Shown: one piece after another, positions 39,269-49,933 of the stretch
Layout of the letters: every line of letters begins with the position of its first letter
Position numbering within the stretch: the stretch's first letter is position 1
Source: Chrysophaeum taylorii
Lineage: Eukaryota; Sar; Pelagophyceae; Pelagomonadales; Pelagomonadaceae
Assembly: GCA_029834535.1 (NCBI GenBank)
Contig: JAQMWT010000099.1
Location: forward strand, 1-64,000
Length of the DNA stretch: 64,000 nucleotides
Direction: 5' to 3'
Notes under the pieces: generated by a model
Database searches by the model: none
What the model saw: the letters and a program-made list of their open reading frames with translations, nothing else
Told to the model about the DNA's origin: nothing
Position numbers and translations under genes: made by a program

Positions 39269-42200
39269 CGGGTTGCTGGAGCGCGCGACGCAGCGGTGGG
39301 TCCAACACCAGACGGACGACGAGGAGTCGGAGTTATTGGACGAGCTCGAGAAGCGGACGTCGAGCGGCGGCGGGCGGTCGCCGCGGAGCGCGCTGGTGGC
39401 GATCGAGTCGTCGCAGGAGCTCGTGCGCAAGCTGCGGGACCGGTCCCAGCGCGACGAGGAGGAGACGCGGCAGTGCTACGTGGAGGCCCTCCGCAAGGCG
39501 CGGCGAGACGTCGAGAAGTTGAGGGGCGCGCAGCAGGCGGCGTTGTTGGTGTCCGAGAGGGACGAGCTTCGGCTCAAGCGCGCGTGGCGGCGGTGGACGG
39601 CGGTGCTGGATCGCGCCCGGGCCGCTGGCCGCCGGATGCGGGAGGGCTTGGTGATGCTGGGGAAGACGGGGAAGACGATCCGGAAGCGCCGCGCGTCGCG
39701 GGCGTTGGGGTTGCTGCGCGCGCGGACGCGGTTGGCCGCGGGCGCGCGACTGGGCGCGGGCGCTGTTGTGGTGGCGACCGGGTGGCAGCGGTCGGAAGTG
39801 TGTGCGCTGCGACTGGGGTTTGCGCGACTGAAGCGGGCGGCGAGCCTCGCGGCGGCGCGGCGGAAAGGCGCCGCTCGGTGGGCGTCGCGGGCGTCGAAAT
39901 TCAAGACGGCCGCTGCGTGGTCGGCGTGGCGCGCCGCGGTCGGCGCGGCGCGACGACGCGTTTCGGCCGCTGCGCGAATCGCGCGGCGACTCGTCGGCGG
40001 CGCCCAGGGGGGCGCCTTTTCGCGGTGGCGCGGGCTCGCGACTGCGGTCGAGTGGCGGCGCGCCGAAAGGGTGGCCGCTCGCGCGATGTTTCGGGTCGGC
40101 GCGGGCGCGAAGAGGGCCGCGTGGACGGAGTGGCGGCGGCGCGCCGCGGCCTCGGCCGCGCTCGAGCGGGCGGGGTTCGCACGGGGGCGTTCTTGTGCGC
40201 GGCGGCGCGACTCGCGGCGCGTCGGGAAGTGCTTGCGCGCGTGGCGTCTGGCGACGGTCAGAGCGGGCAGGACGGACTTTGAGTCGCGGCGTTTGGAGGC
40301 CGTCGTCCGGCGCGCGACGCGGCGCGAGGCGCTGCGCGCGTGGAACGCGTGGCGACGGAGCGGCGAGGAGCGCGAGACGGTGAAGCGGTGCGTCGCGGCG
40401 TTGGGGGGAAAGGCGCGGCGCCTGAGAACGCGCGAGGCGATTCGGGCGTGGCGCCGAGCTTGTAGGGAGTTGGCGGCGCGGAAGCGGGCGGGAAGGGCGC
40501 TCGCGGCGGTCGGGCGCGCGAGGCTCGAGAGCGACCGCGATACGCAGCGGCGCGCCGTCGCGCGGTGGCGGTCCGCCGCGCGCCGCGTCCTCGAGAAGCG
40601 CGCGGTGGCGCTGGCGGCGTGTCGAGCTCTGGGTTCGCGACGATCGAAAGCGACGGCGTCGTATTTCTCGGAATGGAGGATGGCGTGCGCCTCGCGGGCC
40701 TCCAAGTCGGCGACGGCGCGGCGCGTGGTCATTCGCGTCGCGAAATCCAAAGTCTCCGCGGGCTGGAACCAGTGGCGCGCCGCGTGCCGCGCGACGCGAA
40801 GAGCGGAGCGCGCGGCGACCCTGGTGCGCAAGACGGTGATCGGCCGGGCTCGGAACGCGGCGTTGTGGTCGGCGTGGCGGCGGCTGCGGGAAGCGACGCG
40901 GCGCGTCGAGGCGATGGGACGCCGGAACAAGATAGCGAAGCGCGCGGTCGTCGCGATGATCAAAACCAAAACGCGCGAAGCCTGGCGCGCGTGGCGGCAG
41001 CGGGCCGAGGCGGTCGGGAGGTCGGAGGCGCGGGCGCTGCGAATCTCGAAGATATCACGGCGCGTCTCGTACCGGGATACGGCGCGCGCGCTGCGCACAT
41101 GGATTACGCGGACGCGCGAGGCGCGGCACTCGTTGCGCCTCGTGCGTCGCGTGTTCGCGACGCTCGCGCACCGCCGTCTCGCGGCGGGCTTTCGATCGTG
41201 GGTCGACCGGCACTCGGAGGTCGCGGCCGGTCGCGAGCTGCTCGCGCGGTGCGGGGCAAGATGGCAGCGCGTCGCGCTGTTCGGGGCGTGGCTCGGGTGG
41301 CTCGACGCGCTCTTTCGCGCGCGCGACGCCGAAACTGCGATCGCAAAAACGCTCGCGCGCATGCTCGAGCTCGAGCTGGCGTGCGCGCTGGGCAAGTGGC
41401 GGTGGGTGGTAGAGCACGCGGCGCGCCAGGAGGTCGTGGAGGCTCGGGTCGGACGCGTCGCGCGGCGGCTCAAGTCGCGGCGCACGGCGGCCGCCGTCCG
41501 GACCTGGCGCGAGGCGGTTGCGAGGTTGCGAAACGAGAGCGCCGCGCGAGCGCACGAGCTCGCGCACCGGGCGTCGGCCGTCCAGCTGTTGGCGACGTAC
41601 GCGGAGGACGGCGACCGCGCGAGGGCGACAATCGCGTGGGCGCGGTGGTTAGAGGCGGTGACGCAGCGCGTCCAGGTCGTCGACGCTGGTCGCCGCGTGC
41701 TCCTCAAGATGTCGAAAAGCAAGCTGGCAGCGGGCCTCCGGCAGTGGCGCCTCGCGGCCGGCCGCGTCGCGTCCGAGACGACGGCGATCTCGAGGTTAAA
41801 GCGGTTTGGCGGCCGCGTCGCCAGGGCCCGCGAGGCGCGCGCGTGGCGCCGATGGGTCTCGGCGCATAGCTTTGCGTTGCGGCGCGGCGCGACCTTCGAG
41901 CGGTGCGCGCGCGCGGCGCGGGCGCGCGACGTCGCGGCGGTTTTTCGAACGTGGCGCGCGGTCGCGCGTTCGAGAGGCGACCAAACGAGGATCCTCGAAC
42001 GCGCGGCGCGGCGCGTGCGGTCGCTCGCGACGGCCCGGGCCTTCGACGCGTGGTTCCGGACCGCAATAACGCGCCGCGACGTCGCCCGCGCCGTGGTCTC
42101 GCGGATGCAGAAGGCGGTCGCCGCGGCGGGGTTCGCGCTCCTGCGGCGCAACGTCCGCGCCGCGAGTCTGGCGTCGGCCCAATCGCGCAAAATGCGGCGC

Positions 42201-44588
42201 GTCGTGGGGGCGGCGCGGGCGCGCGACGTCGCGGCGGCCTGGCGACGGTGGGTGTCGATTTCGGCGACCTCGAAGCGCGCGACGCGCCTCGTCGCGGCCA
42301 TGCTCGGGCGGTGGCGCCACCGCGCGACGTCGCAGGCGTGGCGATCGCTGCTCTCGAGCGTCGCCGCCGCGCGTTCCAGGCGCGCCCTCGCGCGCCGCGT
42401 CGTCGAGCGCGCCTCGCATCTCGTGGCGGCCGCGGCCTGGGACGCGTGGCGCGCGCGCGTGGTGTCCTCGAGCGCCGTCGACGCGGTCTTCTCCAAGTGG
42501 CACCGCCTCGCGCTCTGGCGCGGGCTCTCGACGTGGCGCGCCGCCCGCAGGCAAGACGCGAAAGAAAAGAGTCTCCGGCGCGCGGCGTTCCGGCTCGCGC
42601 GGTCGCGCAGCGCGCGGGCATTCGGTACGTGGCGGGAGGCCACGCGGTCTCTCGAGACGAACGAGACGAAAGCGCGCCACCGAGCGACGCTCGACAGGAC
42701 CCGGCTTCATCTCGTGATCGCGCGCTGCGACTCGGCGGCGACGATCCGCGTGGCCCAGGCCTGGCGGACGTGGCGGTCCGGTTCGCGCCACACCGCGACG
42801 CTCGAGCGCGTCTGCCGCGCGACAACCCTCGGCTCGATCGGCGCGAGTTCGCGGCGCCGCCTCCAGACGACGGCCTTCAAGGCTCTGGAAGCTCGGCGCC
42901 GCGAATACCGCGTCTGTTCGAGAGTCTTGGCCGCGTTGGCGCGCCGCCGCACGAGAGCGGCCTTTGGCGCGTGGACGGCGAATACCCGCGCGGCGAAACA
43001 CGTCTCTTCGCGGCTCGCGCGGGCGGCGCATTTCTGGACGCGCGGCGCGACGGCGTCGGCGTGGCGCTCGTGGGTTGTCTCGCAAAAGCGCTCGGCTAAA
43101 TCTGATTTTGCCCGGCGGCGCATTTCAGTCCTGCTCGGCCGCCGCGGCCGCGCGACGCTTTATTTCGCGTGGCGCCGCTGGGCGCGGGACCTCCTCGCGG
43201 CCGCCAAGGAGCTCGACTTCGCGGCCGCGCGGAGGGCGGCGAAGCGCGTCGGCCTCCTCCGCGTTCTGGCCGCCCGCGTCGCGCACGGCGGCCGCGAGAC
43301 GAAGCGCGACGCCTTTGGAGCGTGGTTAACGAAGACGCGCGAGCGCCGCGACGGCCGCGCCCTCGCGCGCCGCGTGATCGCGAGGGTCGCGGCCACCGCG
43401 GATGCCCGCGCCGCGGCCCGAGCGCTGAGCGCGTGGCGGCGCTCCCTCGACGCGACCAAACTCGAGAACCTCCGGCGCGACGCGGACCAGGAGCGCGACG
43501 CCTTCCGCGCGACGCGCCTCGCTAAAGCTTGTGCCGCTGCGCTCTCGTCGGCCTCGACGCGCGAAAAGGGCCGCGCCTGGCGCCTCTGGCGCGCGACGAC
43601 GCGCGACGCCCGCCTCGAGGCCGCCCAAGCCGCTCGCGACAAGATCCGCGCCGTCCCGACCCTCGCCAAGACCACGGCGACCTTCTTCGCGCGCCGCGCC
43701 TTCTCGCGCTGGGAAGCCCTCGCCCTCCGGTCCTCGTGCCGCGAGCTCGCCACCCGCAGCCTCGCCGAGATCGCCCGCGCCGTCGACGTCGTCAAGCCCG
43801 CGTCCCGCGCCTTTGCTGCGTGGCGCGAGGCCGTTTACGACATAGCCCGCCACCGCGAGCTTGTCCTCGAGTCGGCCGTCGCTTCAAAACCAACCGAAGT
43901 CCACCACGCCGCCGTCGCCGGCGCGCTCGCGGCCGTGCTCGGGCGCCAGGCGCGCGACCGGGACGCGAGGAACCTGCGCGCCTCGTTCGACCTCTGGCGC
44001 AAGGACCTCTTCCACGACAAGGCCTCCCGCATCCTCTCCCTCACGCTCGGCGCCGCCTGCGACGCGCTCCTCGCCGCCGCCTGGGACCGCTGGACCGGCG
44101 CCAACGAGCGCCGCGCCCAGCTCGAGATGCGTCTCTGGAAGAATCTCGAGCGTCGCATGATGCAGAGCGCCTGGATCCACTGGTGGACCCAGGTCGAGGT
44201 CATCCGCGAGCTCCAGTCGCTCCAGTACGTTTTTTCTGTATTAGTATCATCATCATCATCATCATTATGTCTAAATCCGCAGGCGCGGCGTCCGCGCGCT
44301 GGTCCGCGTCCGCGGCTCCCACGCGACCACCTGACCTCTTCCCACCACCACCACCACCACCACCACCACCACCACCACAAGTCCCGTCCCTACTATTCAT
44401 TCATCTTCTTAACGATGACGGCCCTTCTTCTTCTTCTTCTCCTCACGCGTCGTCGGCGGGCCGAGGGTCTTGCCGGCCTTGGCCGCGTTCCTCGTGTCGC
44501 GGCGGCGCTTGGCTTTCGAGTCGGCGCGGCCCCCGAGGAGGCTGCCCTTGACCTTGGCGCACATGGCCTCGAGGGTGCCCGCGCGTAG
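38655..44588 (+). CDS. Giant Sfi1-type centrin-binding repeat protein
   Basis: 1,977 residues from the first in-frame ATG (MSRAAASSRAEVVEV). From about residue 300 to 1850 it is an uninterrupted series of repeats of roughly 33 residues ending in A-x-x-x-W-x-x-W (AWRRWTAV, AWSAWRAAV, AWRTWRSG, AWDAWRAR and many more; over 40 by eye). This is the hallmark of Sfi1, the long helix that binds centrins at spindle pole bodies, centrioles and basal bodies. The N-terminal 200 residues are a separate, less repetitive domain followed by an Asn run from (AAC)n at 39232-39270. The last 120 residues (Ser, 12-His and Leu runs) overlap NOL12 antisense; an in-frame 54-nt intron at 44229-44282 is possible, so the C-terminus is uncertain. 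Confidence 0.85.
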
Positions 44589-44933
44589 CTGGGCCTCGTC
44601 GACACCCTCGCGCTGCTCCTTCTTCTTTGGCGCCGCGGCGTCCTCGAGGCCGAGGGTCGTCGTCACGGTGACCTCGGTGCCCCACAGGCTCATCACCTCG
44701 CTGTCGTCGTACCGGACGGTGGTCGGCGCTTCCTTTTCTTCCTTCACCACAATTGTTGCCGGGGGGGTCCGGTAGCGTCTCGAGGCGCGGCGCTCGGCCC
44801 GCGCCTCGAGACGCGCCTTGCGGGCCTTGAGGGCTTGGTGCGCGTGTCCGCGGATCCGACGCTCGCGCTTCCTCTTCTCGAAACCCGTCAGGTACGCCGC
44901 GCGGGCTTGGTCGTCCCAAGTGCCAAACAACAT
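44409..44933 (-). CDS. Nucleolar protein 12 / Rrp17-like
   Basis: 174 residues from MLFGTWDDQARAAYLTGFEK, a start chosen because the NOL12 family begins with this region; an open frame continues upstream but is only the shadow of the divergent gene. RAAYLTGFEKRKRERRIR followed by a long charged helix (LKARKARLEARAERRASRRY) is the NOL12/Nop25/Rrp17 signature. Yeast Rrp17 is a 5'-3' exonuclease for pre-rRNA ends in the nucleolus. The C-terminus is Lys/Arg-rich and ends in a run of Lys. Its last 180 nt overlap the end of the Sfi1-like ORF, and its start is 42 bp from the divergent next gene. Confidence 0.85.
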   Translation of the reverse strand: MLFGTWDDQARAAYLTGFEKRKRERRIRGHAHQALKARKARLEARAERRASRRYRTPPATIVVKEEKEAPTTVRYDDSEVMSLWGTEVTVTTTLGLEDAAAPKKKEQREGVDEAQLRAGTLEAMCAKVKGSLLGGRADSKAKRRRDTRNAAKAGKTLGPPTTREEKKKKKGRHR

Positions 44934-44975
44934 GTGCCGTTGGTGTTGTGGCTCAACGGTCGTCGCCGGGATGTG
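44934..44975. promoter_or_regulatory. 42-bp divergent intergenic interval
   Basis: The only DNA between the NOL12-like start and the start chosen for the coiled-coil protein. Either the promoters lie within coding DNA or one start is further downstream. Confidence 0.4.
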
Positions 44976-46079
44976 ATGTTTTGGCTGCTGGTCTGGGTGC
45001 GGACGACCTCCGTTGCGTGGGTGATCGTGTCGCGGGCGCCGCGGGCGCCGGTGCGGATCACGGCCCTCCCCGCCGGGGGCTCGGCGACGACCCTCGGGTT
45101 TCTCGGGGCCGCCGTCAAGAGCTCGAGGATGCAGGCCGCGGGCGATGGCTTCGAGCCCGAAAACGCGACCGAGCTCCAAGTGCTTCGCGACCAGCACCGG
45201 GCTCTGAAAATCGCGCACCACACGCTCGCGACGGAAATGGCCGCGCTCCGGCTGCGGTGCGACCAGTGCGAGGTCGCAATGCACGAGTCGATGGCGAACG
45301 CGACGCGGCTCGCTCACGCGCTCGCGAGGTCGGAGAGGCTTCGGTCCCGCGCGGCGACCGAGGCCAACGAACTCCGGGCTCGCGCGCGGGACTCCCTTGC
45401 CCGCATCGCCGAGCTCGAAGCGCGCGTGGCGGCCCCGAAGACAAACAACACCCACGCGCCGAGCGAGCGCGCGCTGAGAATCCACATAAAGCGTCGCGCG
45501 AGACTCGCTAACACTACGACCGTCGACGACGCGCCGCCGAAGCAGACCCACGAGCCCCTCGTCGAGGTCGAAGACCCCCCGGCGATCGACTTCCACCGAC
45601 CCGTCCCGCGACACCAGAAACCGCAACACCCCGAGCGCGTCGTGTTGGTGCCGGAATACGGTATCCGACGGCACGTCGGCATCGCCCCGCCCCCCGAGGC
45701 CGAGTCCCTCGCCTCGAAACTCGGACGGGGCTCGACAATTTATCAGCAGCTCCAGGTCGAGGTCGCGCGACGACGCCTCGGCCGAACCCCGGATCTCGTC
45801 GCTTCCGCCCCCCTCGACGAGTCCTTCTTCTCGGCTTTGCCTCAGAAGACCATCGACATGGCGGCGGCGGCGGCGGCCGCCGCCAAGAAGCCCGACGCGC
45901 CACATTCCGCCACGCGGCGGAAGCCCGCGACCCCTGTATCTCCGCCGCCCCAAGAAACTATTGTCCAGAAGCTCCGCCGCGGCTCCCCGATCTACCAGCA
46001 GCTCGTCCAGGACATGGTCCGGGAGAGGATGCCGCCGCCGCCTCCGCCTCCGCGCCGCCCCCCCCCATACTCCTCCTAA
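44976..46079 (+). CDS. Secretory coiled-coil protein with IYQQL repeats, unknown
   Basis: 367 residues from MFWLLVWVRTTSVAWVIV, a good signal peptide or anchor; ATGs upstream would overlap NOL12 antisense. A coiled coil of about 110 residues follows (LQVLRDQHRALKIAHHTLAT, then EANELRARARDSLARIAELE). Next is a basic Pro-rich stretch, and two copies of a motif: SKLGRGSTIYQQLQVEVARRR-like and QKLRRGSPIYQQLVQDMVRE. The tail is proline-rich. No family recognised. The repeated K-L-x-R-G-S-x-I-Y-Q-Q-L motif suggests a short binding helix. Confidence 0.7.
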   Translation: MFWLLVWVRTTSVAWVIVSRAPRAPVRITALPAGGSATTLGFLGAAVKSSRMQAAGDGFEPENATELQVLRDQHRALKIAHHTLATEMAALRLRCDQCEVAMHESMANATRLAHALARSERLRSRAATEANELRARARDSLARIAELEARVAAPKTNNTHAPSERALRIHIKRRARLANTTTVDDAPPKQTHEPLVEVEDPPAIDFHRPVPRHQKPQHPERVVLVPEYGIRRHVGIAPPPEAESLASKLGRGSTIYQQLQVEVARRRLGRTPDLVASAPLDESFFSALPQKTIDMAAAAAAAAKKPDAPHSATRRKPATPVSPPPQETIVQKLRRGSPIYQQLVQDMVRERMPPPPPPPRRPPPYSS

Positions 46080-46146
46080 AAAAATCAGCAGCTGGCGGCT
46101 TTATATAAAAAAGTTTTCTCTTATAAGAAGGGCAAGAAGATCAGAA

Positions 46147-47325
46147 ATGAGGAGGGACGTGGGAATTGTTGGCGCGGGGCCTATAGGACTCTATGCCGCC
46201 TTTCGGCTCCCGGGGAATGTTGTCGTGTGGGAAGCGGGCGAGATCGGCGAGAACGTGGCCTCGTGGGATTTCGTCGAACTGTTTTCGGACATGGAGTTGA
46301 ACTTGCCGCCGGACGTCCGCGCGGCGCTTATTGCGGAAAATGCCGAGATTCCGAGGGGCTACATCACGGGGCGCGAGTACCGCGAGCGCGTCCTCGAGCC
46401 CCTGGCGGCGCTCTTGGAACGGCGGGGGGTCGTCATCAAGCGTCATTCGAAGGTTCTCGGCGTCGGCCGAGGCCGGCTCCTCAAGGGCGAAGCCGTCGTC
46501 GCGACGGGCGACGCGCGACGCCAGGAGCACCCCTTCCGCGTCCTCGTGGAGACCGAGGGCGTCGAGCGGTACGAGACCTGCGCGGTGCTGGTGGACTGTT
46601 CGGGGAGTTACGGGAACGGCCTGTGGTGCGGGGTGGGGGGAACGCCCGCGCCGGGCGAAGCCGAGGCCGAGCGGCGCGGCCTTCTGACGCGCCGCATCCC
46701 CGAGCCCGGTCCCCAGCCACCGCGCGTCGCCGTCGTCGGCTCGGGATATTCGGCGGCGACGGCCCTCAAGGTGTTGGTGCCCGAGGTGTCGGAGGTGCTT
46801 TGGGTGGCTCGCCGCGTCGAGCCGTACGAGGCGCTGCCCGGCGATCCGCTCCCGCAACGACGCGCCCTCGCCACTTTCGGGAATGGTCTCGCCAAGGGAA
46901 AAGCGCCCAACGTCACGTTTAGGGGCGGGGCCGTCGTGGTTGGGGTTAGGATGCGAGGCGACGAGGTCGACGTCGAGCTCGAGATCGACGGCGGTAAGAC
47001 GGAGACTCGCGCGGTCGACAAGGTCTTCGCGCTCTGCGGCTACAAGCCCGACGCCTCCCTCTACTCTGAGCTCCACATGCACGCCTGTTATGCGAGCGAC
47101 GGGCCCATCTCTCTCGCGGCGACGCTTCTGGCGGCGGCGGCGGCGCGGGCTGGGGGCGGCGCTTCGGATTGTCTCGCCCAGGCCAAGCCCGGCCCCGCGA
47201 CCCTCGACAACCCCGAGCCAAATTTCTACATCCTCGGAATGAAGAGCTACGGCCGCAACTCCTCCTTTCTCATGCGCGTCGGCTTCGAGCAGGTCAACCT
47301 TCTCGCCGGTGCGCTTAGTACGTAA
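46147..47325 (+). CDS. FAD/NAD(P)-dependent oxidoreductase
   Basis: 392 residues from MRRDVGIVGAGPIGLYAAFR, with the FAD-binding Rossmann motif GAGPIG at the very start. A second nucleotide fold starts at PRVAVVGSGYSAATALKVL (G-x-G-x-x-A), as expected for NAD(P)H binding in flavin monooxygenase or thioredoxin-reductase-like proteins. The middle has DCSGSYGNGLW and the end reads NFYILGMKSYGRNSSFLM, like the closing segment of bacterial-type FAD monooxygenases and pyridine-nucleotide oxidoreductases. The C-terminal half also has FALCGYKPDASLY. No CxxC is seen, so it is not a disulfide reductase. Substrate unknown. It converges on pyruvate kinase with 45 bp between stops. Confidence 0.8.
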   Translation: MRRDVGIVGAGPIGLYAAFRLPGNVVVWEAGEIGENVASWDFVELFSDMELNLPPDVRAALIAENAEIPRGYITGREYRERVLEPLAALLERRGVVIKRHSKVLGVGRGRLLKGEAVVATGDARRQEHPFRVLVETEGVERYETCAVLVDCSGSYGNGLWCGVGGTPAPGEAEAERRGLLTRRIPEPGPQPPRVAVVGSGYSAATALKVLVPEVSEVLWVARRVEPYEALPGDPLPQRRALATFGNGLAKGKAPNVTFRGGAVVVGVRMRGDEVDVELEIDGGKTETRAVDKVFALCGYKPDASLYSELHMHACYASDGPISLAATLLAAAAARAGGGASDCLAQAKPGPATLDNPEPNFYILGMKSYGRNSSFLMRVGFEQVNLLAGALST

Positions 47326-47370
47326 TAATTAATGACTCTATCGTTAGTAGTATGAACTCGAAAGAAACTA

Positions 47371-48801
47371 CTATTGGACGATACCGACGGCGCCGTCGAC
47401 GATGGTGACGACGACGACGGGCTGGGCATTGTCGTCGTCGTCGTCGTCGTGGTCGTTAAGAATATTGCGCGCGAGGGCGACGGGCGAGAAATCGTCACCA
47501 ACCACCTGGTGCGTCGCGACGACTCCGCGCGACAAAGCGAGCTGGCGCGCGACGCGAGGGGAGTCGCAGACCGCGAGAACTGGAACGTTGGGCGCGAATC
47601 TCGCAACGCTCCGCGCCGTCGCGCCGCGCTCCGTCTCCTTCACGACGATCGCGGCTGCTCCGCAGGCCCGCTGCGCCGTGACGGCGGCGAGAGCGAGGGC
47701 CTCCCGCGCGTCGAGGATGGGATCGTCCCGATTTTTTCGCTCGAGCCACGATTCCGTCGATCTACATATATCTCTCTGCGTTTGGACGGCCGCGACGGGG
47801 TAGTCGCCGTTGGCCGACTCCCCCGAGAGCATCACCGCGTCCGCGTACTCGAGGACCGCGTTCGTGACGTCAGCGACTTCGGCGCGCGTGGGACGCGGGT
47901 TGGCCGACATCGAGTCGAGCATCTCCGTCGCGACAACCACGGGTTTGCCTTTGTCGCGACACTTGGCCACGATATCCTTTTGCCACTGGCACACGTCCAC
48001 CAACGGCACCTCGACCCCCAGGTCGCCGCGGGCTACCATGATGCCGTCGGCGCTGTCGATGATCTCGTCGAGGTTCCTCAGCGCCTCGACCGACTCGATC
48101 TTGGCAACCACCATCGGGCTATCTCCGCTCTCGTAATCCTTCCCGACCTCCCGGACGCACGCGTCCACGTGCGCCCGGATCATGTCGACCCCCGCGCCGT
48201 CGTGGACGAAGGACGCTGCGATAATGTCGATGCCGTGCTCGATCCCAAACCGGATGTCCACCTCGTCCTCGCGGGACATGGGGGGGAGCTCGAGAGGAAC
48301 GCCCGGCAAGTTAACGCCCTTTCGCTCGCCTATTCGACCCGTGTTCTCGACCACGCACACGGCCGCATCGCCCAAGACGTCCCGCACGCGCAGCGAGATC
48401 GCCCCGTCGTCTAGCAGCACGAGCGTCGACGGGACCACCTTGTCCGCGAGGCGCGGGTAGTCTACGAACATCTTCGTCTCGTCGCCGTCGCCATCCACGG
48501 CGCTATCCGTCGTCAAAACGAGCTCGTCGCCCTCCCGGAGCTCGATCTTGGCCTTGCGGTCGTTTTTGCACGCGCGCAGCCCGCCCAACCGGATCTCGGG
48601 CCCCCTCGTGTCGAGGAGCGTGGCGACCTCCGTCGTTGCCGCCGACAGGTTTCGTATTCTTCGGAAAAACTCCTCGCGAGTCGCATGCGAGAAGTTCAGC
48701 CGCATCACGTTCATCCCGGCCGCCACGCACTTCCGGAGCGACTCCGCCTCCTCGGAGCTAGGCCCTATCGTCGTCACCAACTTGGTCAGCGCTCGCCGCA
48801 T
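47371..48801 (-). CDS. pyk: Pyruvate kinase
   Basis: 476 residues, full length for the compact form. Pyruvate kinase converts phosphoenolpyruvate and ADP to pyruvate and ATP, the last step of glycolysis. Landmarks: TKLVTTIGPSSEEAESLRK, GMNVMRLNFSHATREE, LLDTRGPEIRLGG (Arg instead of the usual Lys in TKGPEIR), AASFVHDGAGVDMI, VVAKIESVEALRNLDEII, the signature MVARGDLGVEVPL, ATEMLDSM, RPTRAEVADVTNAV, DAVMLSGESANGDYPV, and a C-terminal domain with KETERGATARSVARF. No N-terminal targeting sequence, so probably cytosolic. It diverges from the SFT2-like gene with 142 bp between starts. A run of Asp lies near the C-terminus. Confidence 0.97.
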   Translation of the reverse strand: MRRALTKLVTTIGPSSEEAESLRKCVAAGMNVMRLNFSHATREEFFRRIRNLSAATTEVATLLDTRGPEIRLGGLRACKNDRKAKIELREGDELVLTTDSAVDGDGDETKMFVDYPRLADKVVPSTLVLLDDGAISLRVRDVLGDAAVCVVENTGRIGERKGVNLPGVPLELPPMSREDEVDIRFGIEHGIDIIAASFVHDGAGVDMIRAHVDACVREVGKDYESGDSPMVVAKIESVEALRNLDEIIDSADGIMVARGDLGVEVPLVDVCQWQKDIVAKCRDKGKPVVVATEMLDSMSANPRPTRAEVADVTNAVLEYADAVMLSGESANGDYPVAAVQTQRDICRSTESWLERKNRDDPILDAREALALAAVTAQRACGAAAIVVKETERGATARSVARFAPNVPVLAVCDSPRVARQLALSRGVVATHQVVGDDFSPVALARNILNDHDDDDDDNAQPVVVVTIVDGAVGIVQ

Positions 48802-48943
48802 TTTTTTCCGAGTTCCGTTGAGTCACAGGGGTTAGATTTAGTAAGTATACTCCTGCGTGTGATTCTCCTCCTTCTTCTTTGTGAGAGATAGATAGATAAT
48901 GGTCGGCCGGTCGGGCTGAAAATCCAAGACCATTGCGCGGCGC

Positions 48944-49933
48944 ATGAATACGTCGACAAATTCTCCCGAGGAGGAGAAGGAGGAGGAACCGAAGCGCGGG
49001 TGGGAGCTGATGAAGCTGCGGTTCGACGGCGAATCGCTGGTGCGTGGCTGGGATGGTGTGCTCGAGAAGACGCGAGAGAAAATGGAAGAGGCGAGGGCCA
49101 AGTCCCTCGAGCTGACGGAAGAAGCGAGGGCCAAATCGAGGGAGCTGGCGTCGAGCGCTACCAAGCTCGGGGACTCGCTGGCGGCACGGGTGAAGGAGGC
49201 GGTCGCGAAGGGCGAACAAGCGGGGGACGACGAGGAGACGGGCGGCTTGCTCCAGGACGAGTCCCCGTCCGAGCCGACGCAGTGGTGGACGCAGCTCGTG
49301 TCGGTCGAGGGGCTCGCGTCGCGCATCGGCGATGGCTCCCGTGAGGTCGTCGGCCAGATGAACACGCTCGGGAAGAAGATGGGAGATGGCTCGAGGGACG
49401 TGGGGACGAATCTTGTCGGTTTCGGCAAAAAAATCGGCCAGGGCTCCAAGGACCTCGCCTCGAAAGTCTCTGGATCGATCGCCGACACGCGCGAGTGCGG
49501 CTTGACTAGACCCCAGCGCTTTAGATGGTACGTCATCCTCCTCTTCGCCTCCACCGCCTTCTTCGGCCTCGCCTTCCAAACAATTTTGCTTCCCACCAAA
49601 TTCGCCATGGCCTTCGCCTGCGGCACGGTCTGCTCCTTGGCCGCCAAGGCCATGCTCAACGGACCCTACACCCAGCTCCGCCTCATGTGCCAGCTTCGCA
49701 AGCTTCCCTACACGATCGCGCTCCTCGCCACCACCTTCACCACCATGTACCTCTGCTTTACCCATGCCACCATCATCCTTATCATCGTCTCCTCGGCCGC
49801 TCAGATCGCCGCGCTCCTCCACTACCTTTTCGCCGACACCCCCGGCGGAAAGCATGGCATCAGAATCCTCTTCAAGCTCATTCTCAACACCGGCAGGCTC
49901 ATCGTCAAGCCCTGCCTTTATGCGCTCGAGTAA
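48944..49933 (+). CDS. SFT2-type vesicle transport membrane protein
   Basis: 329 residues. The N-terminal 180 residues are charged and helical, with repeats of ARAKS.EL type (EEARAKSLELTEEARAKSRE) and later repeats of GDGSR or QGSKD. From about residue 185 there are four TM segments: YVILLFASTAFFGLAF, FAMAFACGTVCSLAAKAML, YTIALLATTFTTMYLCF and TIILIIVSSAAQIAALL. The loop MLNGPYTQLRLMCQLRKLPY matches the SFT2 consensus (GP..Q...M....R). Yeast Sft2 aids retrograde transport to the Golgi. The long N-terminal extension is unusual for the family. Confidence 0.85.
   Translation: MNTSTNSPEEEKEEEPKRGWELMKLRFDGESLVRGWDGVLEKTREKMEEARAKSLELTEEARAKSRELASSATKLGDSLAARVKEAVAKGEQAGDDEETGGLLQDESPSEPTQWWTQLVSVEGLASRIGDGSREVVGQMNTLGKKMGDGSRDVGTNLVGFGKKIGQGSKDLASKVSGSIADTRECGLTRPQRFRWYVILLFASTAFFGLAFQTILLPTKFAMAFACGTVCSLAAKAMLNGPYTQLRLMCQLRKLPYTIALLATTFTTMYLCFTHATIILIIVSSAAQIAALLHYLFADTPGGKHGIRILFKLILNTGRLIVKPCLYALE

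Noticed and set aside
39476-42643. 1,055-codon open frame antisense to the Sfi1-like gene
   Set aside because: Composition is Arg/Ala/Ser noise caused by GC-biased third positions of the + strand gene; no domain, while the + strand shows regular W-x-x-W repeats.
44409-45953. NOL12 frame extended upstream to 514 codons
   Set aside because: The extra 340 codons lie antisense to the coiled-coil protein and show no NOL12 homology; the family start MLFGTWDD fits position 44933.
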